This document shows, piece after piece, positions 1 through 13,728 of a DNA stretch of 64,000 nucleotides (positions within the stretch are counted from its first letter, which is position 1; each line of letters starts with the position of its first letter). The DNA lies in the NCBI GenBank assembly GCA_964036665.1, contig OZ038527.1:12741835-12805834 (forward strand), in the 5' to 3' direction. The notes below the pieces were generated by a model that saw only the letters and a program-made list of their open reading frames with translations, was not told the DNA's origin and searched no databases. The DNA comes from Gordius sp. MW1. Its lineage: Eukaryota; Nematomorpha; Gordioida; Gordea; Gordiidae. Both the position numbers and the translations under genes were made by a program.

Positions 1-2745
1 CAAATTAGAATAAGAAAACTATTAATTTGAAATCATGATCGCATAGAGCAGTTTGTAAAAATTAAGCACTCACGTTGCGATACAACAAACTAATCGCAAC
101 AATAAAACGTTGTATTTTGTCAAAATGATAGTTCTTGCAGCTTAAAACCTCTTATCGGAAGTCAATCGAGGATAATAGGATTCTCAAATTGGCTTACTTT
201 TATATATTTTTTCAAGCTCTTTCACATAGAATCGAAAAAAATAAATATTTTACCTCAAAATTTAACACATTTTTTTCTTTCAACCCTATTCATCCGATGA
301 AAGTTGTCGTTTTCAGACGTGGTTTCCATGACAAAAAGTAACAATTTATCAGAATAAGAAAACTATTAATTTGAAATCATGATCGCAGAGCAGTTTTCAA
401 AAATTAAACACTCACTTTGCGATACAACAAACTAATCGCAACAATAAAACGTTGTCTTTTGTCAAAATGATAGTTCTCGCAGCTTAAAACCTCTTTTCGG
501 AAGTCAATCGAGGATAATAGGATTCTCAAATTGGCTTACTTTTATATATTTTTTCAAGCTCTTTCACATAGAATCAAAAAAAATAAATATTACTACCTCA
601 AAATATTTCACATTTTTTTATTCAACCCTATTCATCCGATGAAAGTTGTCGTTTCAGACGTGGTTTCCATGATAAAAATAACAATTTATTAGAATAAGAA
701 AACTATTAATTTGAAATCATGATCGCATAGAACAGTTTTCAAAAATTAAGGACTCACGTTGCGATACAACAAACTAATCGCAACAATAAAACGTTGTCTT
801 TTGTCAAAATGATGGCTCTCGCAGCTTAAAACCTCTTTTCGGAAGTCAATCGAGGATAATAGGATTCTCAAATTGGCTTACTTTTATATATTTTTTCAAG
901 CTCTTTTCACATAGAATCGAAAAAAATAAATATTTTTACCTCAAAATATTTCACATTTTTTTATTCAACCCTATTCGTCCGATGAAAGTTGTCGTTTTCA
1001 GACGTGGTTTCCATGATAAAAAGTAAAAATTTATCAGAATCAGACAACTGTTACTTTAAAATCATCATCGCATATAGCAGTTTTCAAAAATTAAGCCCTC
1101 ACGTTGCGATACAACAAACTAATCGCAACAATAAAACGTTGTCTTTTGTCAAAATGATAGTTCTCGCAGCTTAAAACCTCTTTTCGGAAGTCAATCGAGG
1201 ATAATAGGATTCTCAAATTGGCTTACTTTTATATATTTTTTCAAGCTCTTTCACATAGAATCGAAAAAAATAAATATTACTACCTCAAAATATTTCACAT
1301 TTTTTTATTCAACCGTATTCATGCGATGAAAGTTGTCGTTTTCAGACGTTGTTTCCATGATAAAAAGTAACAATTTATCAGAATCAGAAAACTATTACTT
1401 TGAAATCATCATCGCATAGAGCAGTTTTCAAAGATTAAGCCCTCACGTTGCGATACAACAAACTAATCGCAACAATAAAACGTTTTCTTTTGTCAAAATG
1501 AAAGTTCGCGCAGCTTAAAACCTCTTTTCGGAAGTCAATCGAGGATAATAGGATTCTCAAATTGGCTTACTTTTATATATTTTTTCAAGCTCTTTCACAT
1601 AAAATCAAAAAAAATGAATATTTTTACCTCAAAATTTTTCACATTTTTTTATTTAACCGTATTCATCCGAAGAAAGTTGTCGTTTTCAGAGGTTGTTTCC
1701 ATGATAAAAAGTAAAAATTTATTAGAATCAGAAAACTGTTACTTTGAAATCATCATCGCATAGAGCAGTTTTCAAAAATTAATCACTCACGTTGCGATAC
1801 AACATACTAATCGCAACAATAAAACGTTGTATTTTGTCAAAATGATAGTTCTCGCAGCTTAAAACCTCTTATCGGAAGTCAATCGAGGATAATAGGATTC
1901 TCAAATTGGCTTACTTTTATATATTTTTTCAAGCTCTTTCACATAGAATCAAAAAAAAATAAATATTTTTACCTCAAAATATTTCACATTTTTTTATTCA
2001 ACCCTATTCGTCCGATGAAAGTTGTCGTTTCAGACGTGGTTTCCATGATAAAAAGTAACAATTTATTAGAATAAGAAAACTATTAATTTGAAATCATGAT
2101 CGCATAGAACAGTTTTCAAAAATTAAGGACTCACGTTGCGATACAACAAACTAATCGCAACAATAAAACGTTGTCTTTTGTCAAAATGATGGCTCTCGCA
2201 GCTTAAGACCTCTTTTCGGAAGTCAATCGAGGATAATAGGATTCTCAAATTGGCTTACTTTTATATATTTTTTCAAGCTCTTTCACATAGAATCGAAAAA
2301 AATAAATATTACTACCTCAAAATATTTCACATTTTTTATTCAACCGTATTCATCCGATGAAAGTTGTCGTTTTCAGACGTTGTTTCCATGATAAAAAGTA
2401 AAAATTTATTAGAATCAGAAAACTGTTACTTTGAAATCATCATCGCATAGAGCAGTTTTCAAAAATTAAGCCCTCACGTTGCGATACAACAAACTAATCG
2501 CAACAATAAAACGTTGTCTTTTGTCAAAATGATAGTTCTCGCAGCTTAAAACCTCTTTTCGGAAGTCAATCGAGGATAATAGGATTCTCAAATTGGCTTA
2601 CTTTTATATATTTTTTCAAGCTCTTTCACATAGAATCGAAAAATATAAATATTTTTACCTCAAAATTTTTCACATTTTTTTATTCAACCCTATTCGTACG
2701 ATGAAAGTTGTCGTTTTCAGACGTGGTTTCCATGATAAAAAATAA
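1..2745. repeat. Domain A canonical 8-mer unit (a1-a8)
   Basis: Eight distinguishable monomers. a1 has CAAATTAG and GTTCTTGCAG. a2 has GCAGAGCAG, CACTTTGCG and ATTACTACC. a3 has AGAACAG, AAGGACTC and GATGGCTC. a4 has AGACAACTG, CATATAGC and CATGCGATG. a5 has GTTTTCTTTTG, AAAGTTCGCG and CGAAGAAAG. a6 has AATCACTC and CAACATAC. a7 has AGAACAG again with CTTAAGACC. a8 has GAAAAATATAAAT and CGTACGATG. The same order recurs at 10,984-13,728 with an identical length. Confidence 0.9.
74..100. other. 8-bp inverted repeat (dyad) in the monomer, first copy
   Basis: GTTGCGAT at 74-81 and ATCGCAAC at 93-100 are exact reverse complements separated by 11 bp. The same dyad sits at the same monomer offset in most units of the window. 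Domain A keeps it everywhere, at least as a 7-bp match (the variant left arm is TTTGCGAT). Many monomers of domains B to E carry GTTTGAT instead of GTTGCGAT, which leaves only 3 paired bases. It could be a binding site for a dimeric DNA-binding protein or a small cruciform or hairpin. Neither is demonstrated, and a chance dyad in an ancestral monomer is possible. Confidence 0.6.
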
Positions 2746-4457
2746 CAAATTAGAATAAGAAAACTATTAATTTGAAATCATGATCGCATAGAGCAGTTTG
2801 TAAAAATTAAGCACTCACGTTGCGATACAACAAACTAATCGCAACAATAAAACGTTGTATTTTGTCAAAATGATAGTTCTTGCAGCTTAAAACCTCTTAT
2901 CGGAAGTCAATCGAGGATAATAGGATTCTCAAATTGGCTTACTTTTATATATTTTTTCAAGCTCTTTCACATAGAATCGAAAAAAATAAATATTACTACC
3001 TCAAAATATTTCACATTTTTTTATTCAACCCTATTCATCCGATGAAAGTTGTCGTTTCAGACGTGGTTTCCATGATAAAAAGTAACAATTTATTAGAATA
3101 AGAAAACTATTAATTTGAAATCATGATCGCATAGAACAGTTTTCAAAAATTAAGGACTCACGTTGCGATACAACAAACTAATCGCAACAATAAAACGTTG
3201 TCTTTTGTCAAAATGATGGCTCTCGCAGCTTAAAACCTCTTTTCGGAAGTCAATCGAGGATAATAGGATTCTCAAATTGGCTTACTTTTATATATTTTTT
3301 CAAGCTCTTTCACATAGAATCGAAAAAAATAAATATTTTACCTCGAAATTTAACACATTTTTTCTTTCAACCCTATTCATCCGATGAAAGTTGTCGTTTT
3401 CAGACGTGGTTTCCATGACAAAAAGTAACAATTTATCAGAATAAGAAACCTATTAATTTGAAATCATGATCGCAGAGCAGTTTTCAAAAATTAAGCACTC
3501 ACTTTGCGATACAACAAACTAATCGCAACAATAAAACGTTGTCTTTTGTCAAAATGATAGTTCTCGCAGCTTAAAACCTCTTTTCGGAAGTCAATCGAGG
3601 ATAATAGGATTCTCAAATTGGCTTACTTTTATATATTTTTTCAAGCTCTTTCACATAGAATCGAAAAAAATAAATATTACTACCTCAAAATATTTCACAT
3701 TTTTTTATTCAACCCTATTCATCCGATGAAAGTTGTCGTTTCAGACGTGGTTTCCATGATAAAAAGTAACAATTTATTAGAATAAGAAAACTATTAATTT
3801 GAAATCATGATCGCATAGAACAGTTTTCAAAAATTAAGGACTCACGTTGCGATACAACAAACTAATCGCAACAATAAAACGTTGTCTTTTGTCAAAATGA
3901 TGGCTCTCGCAGCTTAAAACCTCTTTTCGGAAGTCAATCGAGGATAATAGGATTCTCAAATTGGCTTACTTTTATATATTTTTTCAAGCTCTTTCACATA
4001 GAATCGAAAAAAATAAATATTACTACCTCAAAATATTTCACATTTTTTTATTCAACCGTATTCATCCGATGAAAGTTGTCGTTTTCAGACGTTGTTTCCA
4101 TGATAAAAAGTAAAAATTTATCAGAATCAGAAAACTGTTACTTTGAAATCATCATCGCATAGAGCAGTTTTCAAAAATTAAGCCCTCACGTTGCGATACA
4201 ACAAACTAATCGCAACAATAAAACGTTGTCTTTTGTCAAAATGATAGTTCTCGCAGCTTAAAACCTCTTTTCGGAAGTCAATCGAGGATAATAGGATTCT
4301 CAAATTGGCTTACTTTTATATATTTTTTCAAGCTCTTTCACATAGAATCGAAAAAAATAAATATTTTTACCTCAAAATTTTTCACATTTTTTTATTCAAC
4401 CCTATTCGTACGATGAAAGTTGTCGTTTTCAGACTTGGTTTCCATGATAAAAAATAA
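2746..4457. repeat. Domain A contracted unit, 5 monomers (1,712 bp)
   Basis: Starts with an a1-type monomer that ends like a2 (ATTACTACC at 2993-3001). It continues with an a3-type monomer ending like a1 (AATTTAACAC near 3350), an a2 copy with GCAGAGCAG (about 3471), an a3/a7-type monomer and a terminal a8 (CGTACGATG near 4407). Monomers a4-a6 are absent. At least two monomers are chimeras of neighbouring types, as expected from unequal exchange or conversion between registers. Confidence 0.82.
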
Positions 4458-7400
4458 CAAATTAGAATAAGAAAACTATTAATTTGCAATCATGATCGCA
4501 TAGAGCAGTTTGTAAAAATTAAGCACTCACGTTGCGATACAACAAACTAATCGCAACAATAAAACGTTGTATTTTGTCAAAATGATAGTTCTTGCAGCTT
4601 AAAACCTCTTATCGGAAGTCAATCGAGGATAATAGGATTCTCAAATTGGCTTACTTTTATATATTTTTTCAAGCTCTTTCACATAGAATCGAAAAAAATA
4701 AATATTTTTACCACAAAATTTTTCACATATTTTTCTTTCAACCGTATTCATCCGATGAAAGTTGTCGTTTTCAGACGTGGTTTCCATGATAAAAAGTAAC
4801 AATTTATCAGAATAAGAAAACTATTAATTTGAAATCATGATCGCATAGAACAGTTTTCAAAAATTAAGGACTCACGTTGCGATACAACAAACTAATCGCA
4901 ACAATAAAACGTTGTCTTTTGTCAAAATGATGGCTCTCGCAGCTTAAAACCTCTTTTCGGAAGTCAATCGAGGATAATAGGATTCTCAAATTGGCTTACT
5001 TTTATATATTTTTTTAAGCTCTTTCACATAGAATCGAAAAAAATAAATATTTTTACCTCAAAATATTTTACATTTTTTTATTCAACCCTATTCGTCCGAT
5101 GAAAGTTGTCGTTTTCAGACGTGGTTTCCATGATAAAAAGTAAAAATTTATCAGAATCAGAAAACTGTTACTTTAAAATCATCATCGCATATAGCAGTTT
5201 TCAAAAATTAAGCCCTCACGTTGCGATACAACAAACTAATCGCAACAATAAAACGTTGTCTTTTGTCAAAATGATAGTTCTCGCAGCTTAAAACCTCTTT
5301 TCGGAAGTCAATCGAGGATAATAGGATTCTCAAATTGGCTTACTTTTATATATTTTTTCAAGCTCTTTCACATAGAATCGAAAAAAATAAATATTACTAC
5401 CTCAAAATATTTCACATTTTTTTATTCAACCGTATTCATGCGATGAAAGTTGTCGTTTTCAGACGTTGTTTCCATGATAAAAAGTAACAATTTATCAGAA
5501 TCAGAAAACTATTACTTTGAAATCATCATCGCATAGAGCAGTTTTCAAAAATTAAGCCCTCACGTTGCGATACAACAAACTAATCGCAACAATAAAACGT
5601 TTTCTTTTGTCAAAATGAAAGTTCGCGCAGCTTAAAACCTCTTTTCGGAAGTCAATCGAGGATAATAGGATTCTCAAATTGGCTTACTTTTATATATTTT
5701 TTCAAGTTCTTTCACATAGAATCAAAAAAAATAAATATTTTTACCTCAAAATTTTTCACATTTTTTTATTTAACCGTATTCATCCGAAGAAAGTTGTCGT
5801 TTTCAGAGGTTGTTTCCATGATAAAAAGTAAAAATTTATCAGAATCAGAAAACTGTTACTTTGAAATCATCATCGCATAGAGCAGTTTTCAAAAATTAAT
5901 CACTCACGTTGCGATACAACATACTAATCGCAACAATAAAACGTTGTATTTTGTCAAAATGATAGTTCTCGCAGCTTAAAACCTCTTATCGGAAGTCAAT
6001 CGAGAATAATAGGATTCTCAAATTGGCTTACTTTTATATATTTTTTCAAGCTCTTTCACATAGAATCAAAAAAAATAAATATTTTTACCTCAAAATATTT
6101 CACATTTTTTTATTCAACCCTATTCGTCCGATGAAAGTTGTCGTTTCAGACATGGTTTCCATGATAAAAAGTAACAATTTATTAGAATAAGAAAACTATT
6201 AATATGAAATCATGATCGCATAGAACAGTTTTCAAAAATTAAGGACTCACGTTGCGATACAACAAACTAATCGCAACAATAAAACGTTGTCTTTTGTCAA
6301 AATGATGGCTCTCGCAGCTTAAAACCTCTTTTCGGAAGTCAATCGAGGATAATAGGATTCTCAAATTGGCTTACTTTTATATATTTTTTTAAGCTCTTTC
6401 ACATAGAATCGAAAAAAATAAATATTTTTACCTCAAAATATTTCACATTTTTTTATTCAACCCTATTCGTCCGATGAAAGTTGTCGTTTTCAGACGTGGT
6501 TTCCATGATAAAAAGTAAAAATTTATCAGAATCAGAAAACTGTTACTTTAAAATCATCATCGCATATAGCAGTTTTCAAAAATTAAGCCCTCACGTTGCG
6601 ATACAACAAACTAATCGCAACAATAAAACGTTGTCTTTTGTCAAAATGATAGTTCTCGCAGCTTAAAACCTCTTTTCGGAAGTCAATCGAGGATAATAGG
6701 ATTCTAAAATTGGCTTACTTTTATATATTTTTTCAAGCTCTTTCACATAGAATCGAAAAAAATAAATATTACTACCTCAAAATATTTCACATTTTTTTAT
6801 TCAACCGTATTCATGCGATGAAAGTTGTCGTTTTCAGACGTTGTTTCCATGATAAAAAGTAACAATTTATCAGAATCAGAAAACTATTACTTTGAAATCA
6901 TCATCGCATAGAGCAGTTTTCAAAAATTAAGCCCTCACGTTGCGATACAACAAACTAATCGCAACAATAAAACGTTTTCTTTTGTCAAAATGAAAGTTCG
7001 CGCAGCTTAAAACCTCTTTTCGGAAGTCAATCGAGGATAATAGGATTCTCAAATTGGCTTACTTTTATATATTTTTTCAAGTTCTTTCACATAGAATCAA
7101 AAAAAATAAATATTTTTACCTCAAAATTTTTCACATTTTTTTATTTAACCGTATTCATCCGAAGAAAGTTGTCGTTTTCAGAGGTTGTTTCCATGATAAA
7201 AAGTAAAAATTTATCAGAATCAGAAAACTGTTACTTTGAAATCATCATCGCATAGAGCAGTTTTCAAAAATTAATCACTCACGTTGCGATACAACATACT
7301 AATCGCAACAATAAAACGTTGTATTTTGTCAAAATGATAGTTCTCGCAGCTTAAAACCTCTTATCGGAAGTCAATCGAGAATAATAGGATTCTCAAATTG

Positions 7401-8235
7401 GCTTACTTTTATATATTTTTTCAAGCTCTTTCACATAGAATCAAAAAAAATAAATATTTTTACCTCAAAATATTTCACATTTTTTTATTCAACCCTATTC
7501 GTCCGATGAAAGTTGTCGTTTCAGACATGGTTTCCATGATAAAAAGTAACAATTTATTAGAATAAGAAAACTATTAATATGAAATCATGATCGCATAGAA
7601 CAGTTTTCAAAAATTAAGGACTCACGTTGCGATACAACAAACTAATCGCAACAATAAAACGTTGTCTTTTGTCAAAATGATGGCTCTCGCAGCTTAAGAC
7701 CTCTTTTCGGAAGTCAATCGAGGATAATAGGATTCTCAAATTGGCTTACTTTTATATATTTTTTCAAGCTCTTTCACATAGAATCGAAAAAAATAAATAT
7801 ACTAGCTCAAAATATTTCACATTTTTTATTCAACCGTATTCATCCGATGAAAGTTGTCGTTTTCAGACGTTGTTTCCATGATAAAAAGTAAAAATTTATT
7901 AGAATCAGAAAACTGTTACTTTGAAATCATCATCGCATAGAGCAGTTTTCAAAAATTAAGCCCTCACGTTGCGATACAACAAACTAATCGCAACAATAAA
8001 ACGTTGTCTTTTGTCAAAATGATAGTTCTCGCAGCTTAAAACCTCTTTTCGGAAGTCAATCGAGGATAATAGGATTCTCAAATTGGCTTACTTTTATATA
8101 TTTTTTCAAGCTCTTTCACATAGAATCGAAAAATATAAATATTTTTACCTCAAAATTTTTCACATTTTTTTATTCAACCCTATTCGTACGATGAAAGTTG
8201 TCGTTTTCAGACGTGGTTTCCATGATAAAAAATAA
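4458..8235. repeat. Domain A expanded unit, 11 monomers (3,778 bp)
   Basis: Order read from markers: a1, a3, a4, a5, a6, a3/a7, a4, a5, a6, a7, a8. The a2 monomer is missing and the a3-a4-a5-a6 block is present twice. With the preceding 5-mer it totals 5,490 bp, exactly two canonical 2,745-bp units, so the larger register of the array is preserved across the remodelled pair. Confidence 0.85.
4835..7584. repeat. Tandem duplication of a 4-monomer block, 1,375 bp each
   Basis: Positions about 4,835-6,209 and 6,210-7,584 match at a constant 1,375-bp offset. Shared private variants include AGACATGG at 6146 and 7521, and TTTTTTTAAGC near 5006 and 6381. Homology continues about 110 bp further, until CTTAAGACC at 7693. 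I saw only a couple of substitutions between the copies (TATTTTACA near 5064 versus TATTTCACA; CTAAAATTG near 6704 versus CTCAAATTG), so the duplication is young compared with the divergence of the monomers inside it. Confidence 0.87.
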
Positions 8236-10983
8236 CAAATTAGAATAAGAAAACTATTAATTTGAAATCATGATCGCATAGAGCAGTTTTCAAAAATTAA
8301 GCACTCACGTTGCGATACAACAAACTAATCGCAACAATAAAACGTTGTATTTTGTCAAAATGATAGTTCTTGCAGCTTAAAACCTCTTATCGGAAGTCAA
8401 TCGAGGATAATAGGATTCTCAAATTGGCTTACTTTTATATATTTTTTCAAGCTCTTTCACATAGAATCGAAAAAAATAAATATTTTACCTCAAAATTTAA
8501 CACATTTTTTTCTTTCAACCCTATTCATCCGATGAAAGTTGTCGTTTTCAGACGTGGTTTCCATGACAAAAAGTAACAATTTATCAGAATAAGAAAACTA
8601 TTAATTTGAAATCATGATCGCATAGAGCAGTTTTCAAAAATTAAACACTCACTTTGCGATACAACAAACTAATCGCAACAATAAAACGTTGTCTTTTGTC
8701 AAAATGATAGTTCTCGCAGCTTAAAACCTCTTTTCGGAAGTCAATCGAGGATAATAGGATTCTCAAATTGGCTTACTTTTATATATTTTTTCAAGCTCTT
8801 TCACATAGAATCAAAAAAAAATAAATATTACTACCTCAAAATATTTCACATTTTTTTATTCAACCCTATTCATCCGATGAAAGTTGTCGTTTCAGACGTG
8901 GTTTCCATGATAAAAATAACAATTTATCAGAATAAGAAAACTATTAATTTGAAATCATGATCGCATAGAGCAGTTTTCAAAAATTAAACACTCACTTTGC
9001 GATACAACAAACTAATCGCAACAATAAAACGTTGTCTTTTGTCAAAATGATAGTTCTCGCAGCTTAAAACCTCTTTTCGGAAGTCAATCGAGGATAATAG
9101 GATTCTCAAATTGGCTTACTTTTATATATTTTTTCAAGCTCTTTTCACATAGAATCGAAAAAAATAAATATTTTTACCTCAAAATATTTCACATTTTTTT
9201 ATTCAACCCTATTCGTCCGATGAAAGTTGTCGTTTTCAGACGTGGTTTCCATGATAAAAAGTAAAAATTTATCAGAATCAGACAACTGTTACTTTAAAAT
9301 CATCATCGCATATAGCAGTTTTCAAAAATTAAGCCCTCACGTTGCGATACAACAAACTAATCGCAACAATAAAACGTTGTCTTTTGTCAAAATGATAGTT
9401 CTCGCAGCTTAAAACCTCTTTTCGGAAGTCAATCGAGGATAATAGGATTCTCAAATTGGCTTACTTTTATATATTTTTTCAAGCTCTTTCACATAGAATC
9501 GAAAAAAATAAATATTACTACCTCAAAATATTTCACATTTTTTTATTCAACCGTATTCATGCGATGAAAGTTGTCGTTTTCAGACGTTGTTTCCATGATA
9601 AAAAGTAACAATTTATCAGAATCAGAAAACTATTACTTTGAAATCATCATCGCATAGAGCAGTTTTCAAAGATTAAGCCCTCACGTTGCGATACAACAAA
9701 CTAATCGCAACAATAAAACGTTTTCTTTTGTCAAAATGAAAGTTCGCGCAGCTTAAAACCTCTTTTCGGAAGTCAATCGAGGATAATAGGATTCTCAAAT
9801 TGGCTTACTTTTATATATTTTTTCAAGCTTTTTCACATAAAATCAAAAAAAATGAATATTTTTACCTCAAAATTTTTCACATTTTTTTATTTAACCGTAT
9901 TCATCCGAAGAAAGTTGTCGTTTTCAGAGGTTGTTTCCATGATAAAAAGTAAAAATTTATTAGAATCAGAAAACTGTTACTTTGAAATCATCATCGCATA
10001 GAGCAGTTTTCAAAAATTAATCACTCACGTTGCGATACAACATACTAATCGCAACAATAAAACGTTGTATTTTGTCAAAATGATAGTTCTCGCAGCTTAA
10101 AACCTCTTATCGGAAGTCAATCGAGGATAATAGGATTCTCAAATTGGCTTACTTTTATATATTTTTTCAAGCTCTTTCACATAGAATCAAAAAAAAATAA
10201 ATATTTTTACCTCAAAATATTTCACATTTTTTTATTCAACCCTATTCGTCCGATGAAAGTTGTCGTTTCAGACGTGGTTTCCATGATAAAAAGTAACAAT
10301 TTATTAGAATAAGAAAACTATTAATTTGAAATCATGATCGCATAGAACAGTTTTTAAAAATTAAGGACTCACGTTGCGATACAACAAACTAATCGCAACA
10401 ATAAAACGTTGTCTTTTGTCAAAATGATGGCTCTCGCAGCTTAAGACCTCTTTTCGGAAGTCAATCGAGGATAATAGGATTCTCAAATTGGCTTACTTTT
10501 ATATATTTTTTCAAGCTCTTTTACATAGAATCGAAAAAAATAAATATTACTACCTCAAAATATTTCACATTTTTTATTCAACCGTATTCATCCGATGAAA
10601 GTTGTCGTTTTCAGACGTTGTTTCCATGATAAAAAGTAAAAATTTATTAGAATCAGAAAACTGTTACTTTGAAATCATCATCGCATAGAGCAGTTTTCAA
10701 AAATTAAGCCCTCACGTTGCGATACAACAAACTAATCGCAACAATAAAACGTTGTCTTTTGTCAAAATGATAGTTCTCGCAGCTTAAAACCTCTTTTCGG
10801 AAGTCAATCGAGGATAATAGGATTCTCAAATTGGCTTACTTTTATATATTTTTTCAAGCTCTTTCACATAGAATCGAAAAATATAAATATTTTTACCTCA
10901 AAATTTTTCACATTTTTTTATTCAACCCTATTCGTACGATGAAAGTTGTCGTTTTCAGACGTGGTTTCCATGATAAAAAATAA
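8236..10983. repeat. Domain A 8-mer unit, variant (2,748 bp)
   Basis: Same order as the canonical unit, but the third monomer is chimeric. Its first half is a2-like (AAACACTCACTTTG near 8986 and GATAGTTCTCG near 9049) where a3 would read GGACTC and GATGGCTC. Its second half is a3-like (CTTTTCACATAG near 9140). Its a2 monomer has CATAGAGCAG, not GCAGAGCAG, and its a1 has CAGTTTTC, not CAGTTTGT. This looks like local conversion of a3 by a2. Confidence 0.83.
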
Positions 10984-13728
10984 CAAATTAGAATAAGAAA
11001 ACTATTAATTTGAAATCATGATCGCATAGAGCAGTTTGTAAAAATTAAGCACTCACGTTGCGATACAACAAACTAATCGCAACAATAAAACGTTGTATTT
11101 TGTCAAAATGATAGTTCTTGCAGCTTAAAACCTCTTATCGGAAGTCAATCGAGGATAATAGGATTCTCAAATTGGCTTACTTTTATATATTTTTTCAAGC
11201 TCTTTCACATAGAATCGAAAAAAATAAATATTTTACCTCAAAATTTAACACATTTTTTTCTTTCAACCCTATTCATCCGATGAAAGTTGTCGTTTTCAGA
11301 CGTGGTTTCCATGACAAAAAGTAACAATTTATCAGAATAAGAAAACTATTAATTTGAAATCATGATCGCAGAGCAGTTTTCAAAAATTAAACACTCACTT
11401 TGCGATACAAGAAACTAATCGCAACAATAAAACGTTGTCTTTTGTCAAAATGATAGTTCTCGCAGCTTAAAACCTCTTTTCGGAAGTCAATCGAGGATAA
11501 TAGGATTCTCAAATTGGCTTACTTTTATATATTTTTTCAAGCTCTTTCACATAGAATCAAAAAAAATAAATATTACTACCTCAAAATATTTCACATTTTT
11601 TTATTCAACCCTATTCATCCGATGAAAGTTGTCGTTTCAGACGTGGTTTCCATGATAAAAATAACAATTTATTAGAATAAGAAAACTATTAATTTGAAAT
11701 CATGATCGCATAGAACAGTTTTCAAAAATTAAGGACTCACGTTGCGATACAACAAACTAATCGCAACAATAAAACGTTGTCTTTTGTCAAAATGATGGCT
11801 CTCGCAGCTTAAAACCTCTTTTCGGAAGTCAATCGAGGATAATAGGATTCTCAAATTGGCTTACTTTTATATATTTTTTCAAGCTCTTTTCACATAGAAT
11901 CGAAAAAAATAAATATTTTTACCTCAAAATATTTCACATTTTTTTATTCAACCCTATTCGTCCGATGAAAGTTGTCGTTTTCAGACGTGGTTTCCATGAT
12001 AAAAAGTAAAAATTTATCAGAATCAGACAACTGTTACTTTAAAATCATCATCGCATATAGCAGTTTTCAAAAATTAAGCCCTCACGTTGCGATACAACAA
12101 ACTAATCGCAACAATAAAACGTTGTCTTTTGTCAAAATGATAGTTCTCGCAGCTTAAAACCTCTTTTCGGAAGTCAATCGAGGATAATAGGATTCTCAAA
12201 TTGGCTTACTTTTATATATTTTTTCAAGCTCTTTCACATAGAATCGAAAAAAATAAATATTACTACCTCAAAATATTTCACATTTTTTTATTCAACCGTA
12301 TTCATGCGATGAAAGTTGTCGTTTTCAGACGTTGTTTCCATGATAAAAAGTAACAATTTATCAGAATCAGAAAACTATTACTTTGAAATCATCATCGCAT
12401 AGAGCAGTTTTCAAAGATTAAGCCCTCACGTTGCGATACAACAAACTAATCGCAACAATAAAACGTTTTCTTTTGTCAAAATGAAAGTTCGCGCAGCTTA
12501 AAACCTCTTTTCGGAAGTCAATCGAGGATAATAGGATTCTCAAATTGGCTTACTTTTATATATTTTTTCAAGCTCTTTCACATAAAATCAAAAAAAATGA
12601 ATATTTTTACCTCAAAATTTTTCACATTTTTTTATTTAACCGTATTCATCCGAAGAAAGTTGTCGTTTTCAGAGGTTGTTTCCATGATAAAAAGTAAAAA
12701 TTTATTAGAATCAGAAAACTGTTACTTTGAAATCATCATCGCATAGAGCAGTTTTCAAAAATTAATCACTCACGTTGCGATACAACATACTAATCGCAAC
12801 AATAAAACGTTGTATTTTGTCAAAATGATAGTTCTCGCAGCTTAAAACCTCTTATCGGAAGTCAATCGAGGATAATAGGATTCTCAAATTGGCTTACTTT
12901 TATATATTTTTTCAAGCTCTTTCACATAGAATCAAAAAAAAATAAATATTTTTACCTCAAAATATTTCACATTTTTTTATTCAACCCTATTCGTCCGATG
13001 AAAGTTGTCGTTTCAGACGTGGTTTCCATGATAAAAAGTAACAATTTATTAGAATAAGAAAACTATTAATTTGAAATCATGATCGCATAGAACAGTTTTC
13101 AAAAATTAAGGACTCACGTTGCGATACAACAAACTAATCGCAACAATAAAACGTTGTCTTTTGTCAAAATGATGGCTCTCGCAGCTTAAGACCTCTTTTC
13201 GGAAGTCAATCGAGGATAATAGGATTCTCAAATTGGCTTACTTTTATATATTTTTTCAAGCTCTTTCACATAGAATCGAAAAAAATAAATATTACTACCT
13301 CAAAATATTTCACATTTTTTATTCAACCGTATTCATCCGATGAAAGTTGTCGTTTTCAGACGTTGTTTCCATGATAAAAAGTAAAAATTTATTAGAATCA
13401 GAAAACTGTTACTTTGAAATCATCATCGCATAGAGCAGTTTTCAAAAATTAAGCCCTCACGTTGCGATACAACAAACTAATCGCAACAATAAAACGTTGT
13501 CTTTTGTCAAAATGATAGTTCTCGCAGCTTAAAACCTCTTTTCGGAAGTCAATCGAGGATAATAGGATTCTCAAATTGGCTTACTTTTATATATTTTTTC
13601 AAGCTCTTTCACATAGAATCGAAAAATATAAATATTTTTACCTCAAAATTTTTCACATTTTTTTATTCAACCCTATTCGTACGATGAAAGTTGTCGTTTT
13701 CAGACGTGGTTTCCATGATAAAAAATAA
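10984..13728. repeat. Domain A canonical 8-mer unit, second full copy
   Basis: Matches 1-2745 marker for marker and in length. One difference I noticed is ATACAAGAAACT near 11405, where the first copy has ATACAACAAACT. It ends with the a8 hallmark CGTACGATG near 13679 and the AAATAACAAATTAG junction. Confidence 0.88.

Noticed and set aside
74-100. Inverted repeat read as a transposon terminal repeat, rho-independent terminator or hairpin RNA gene
   Set aside because: The 8-bp arms flank only 11 bp, no T run follows directly, no transposase is present, and the element recurs once per monomer as part of the satellite.
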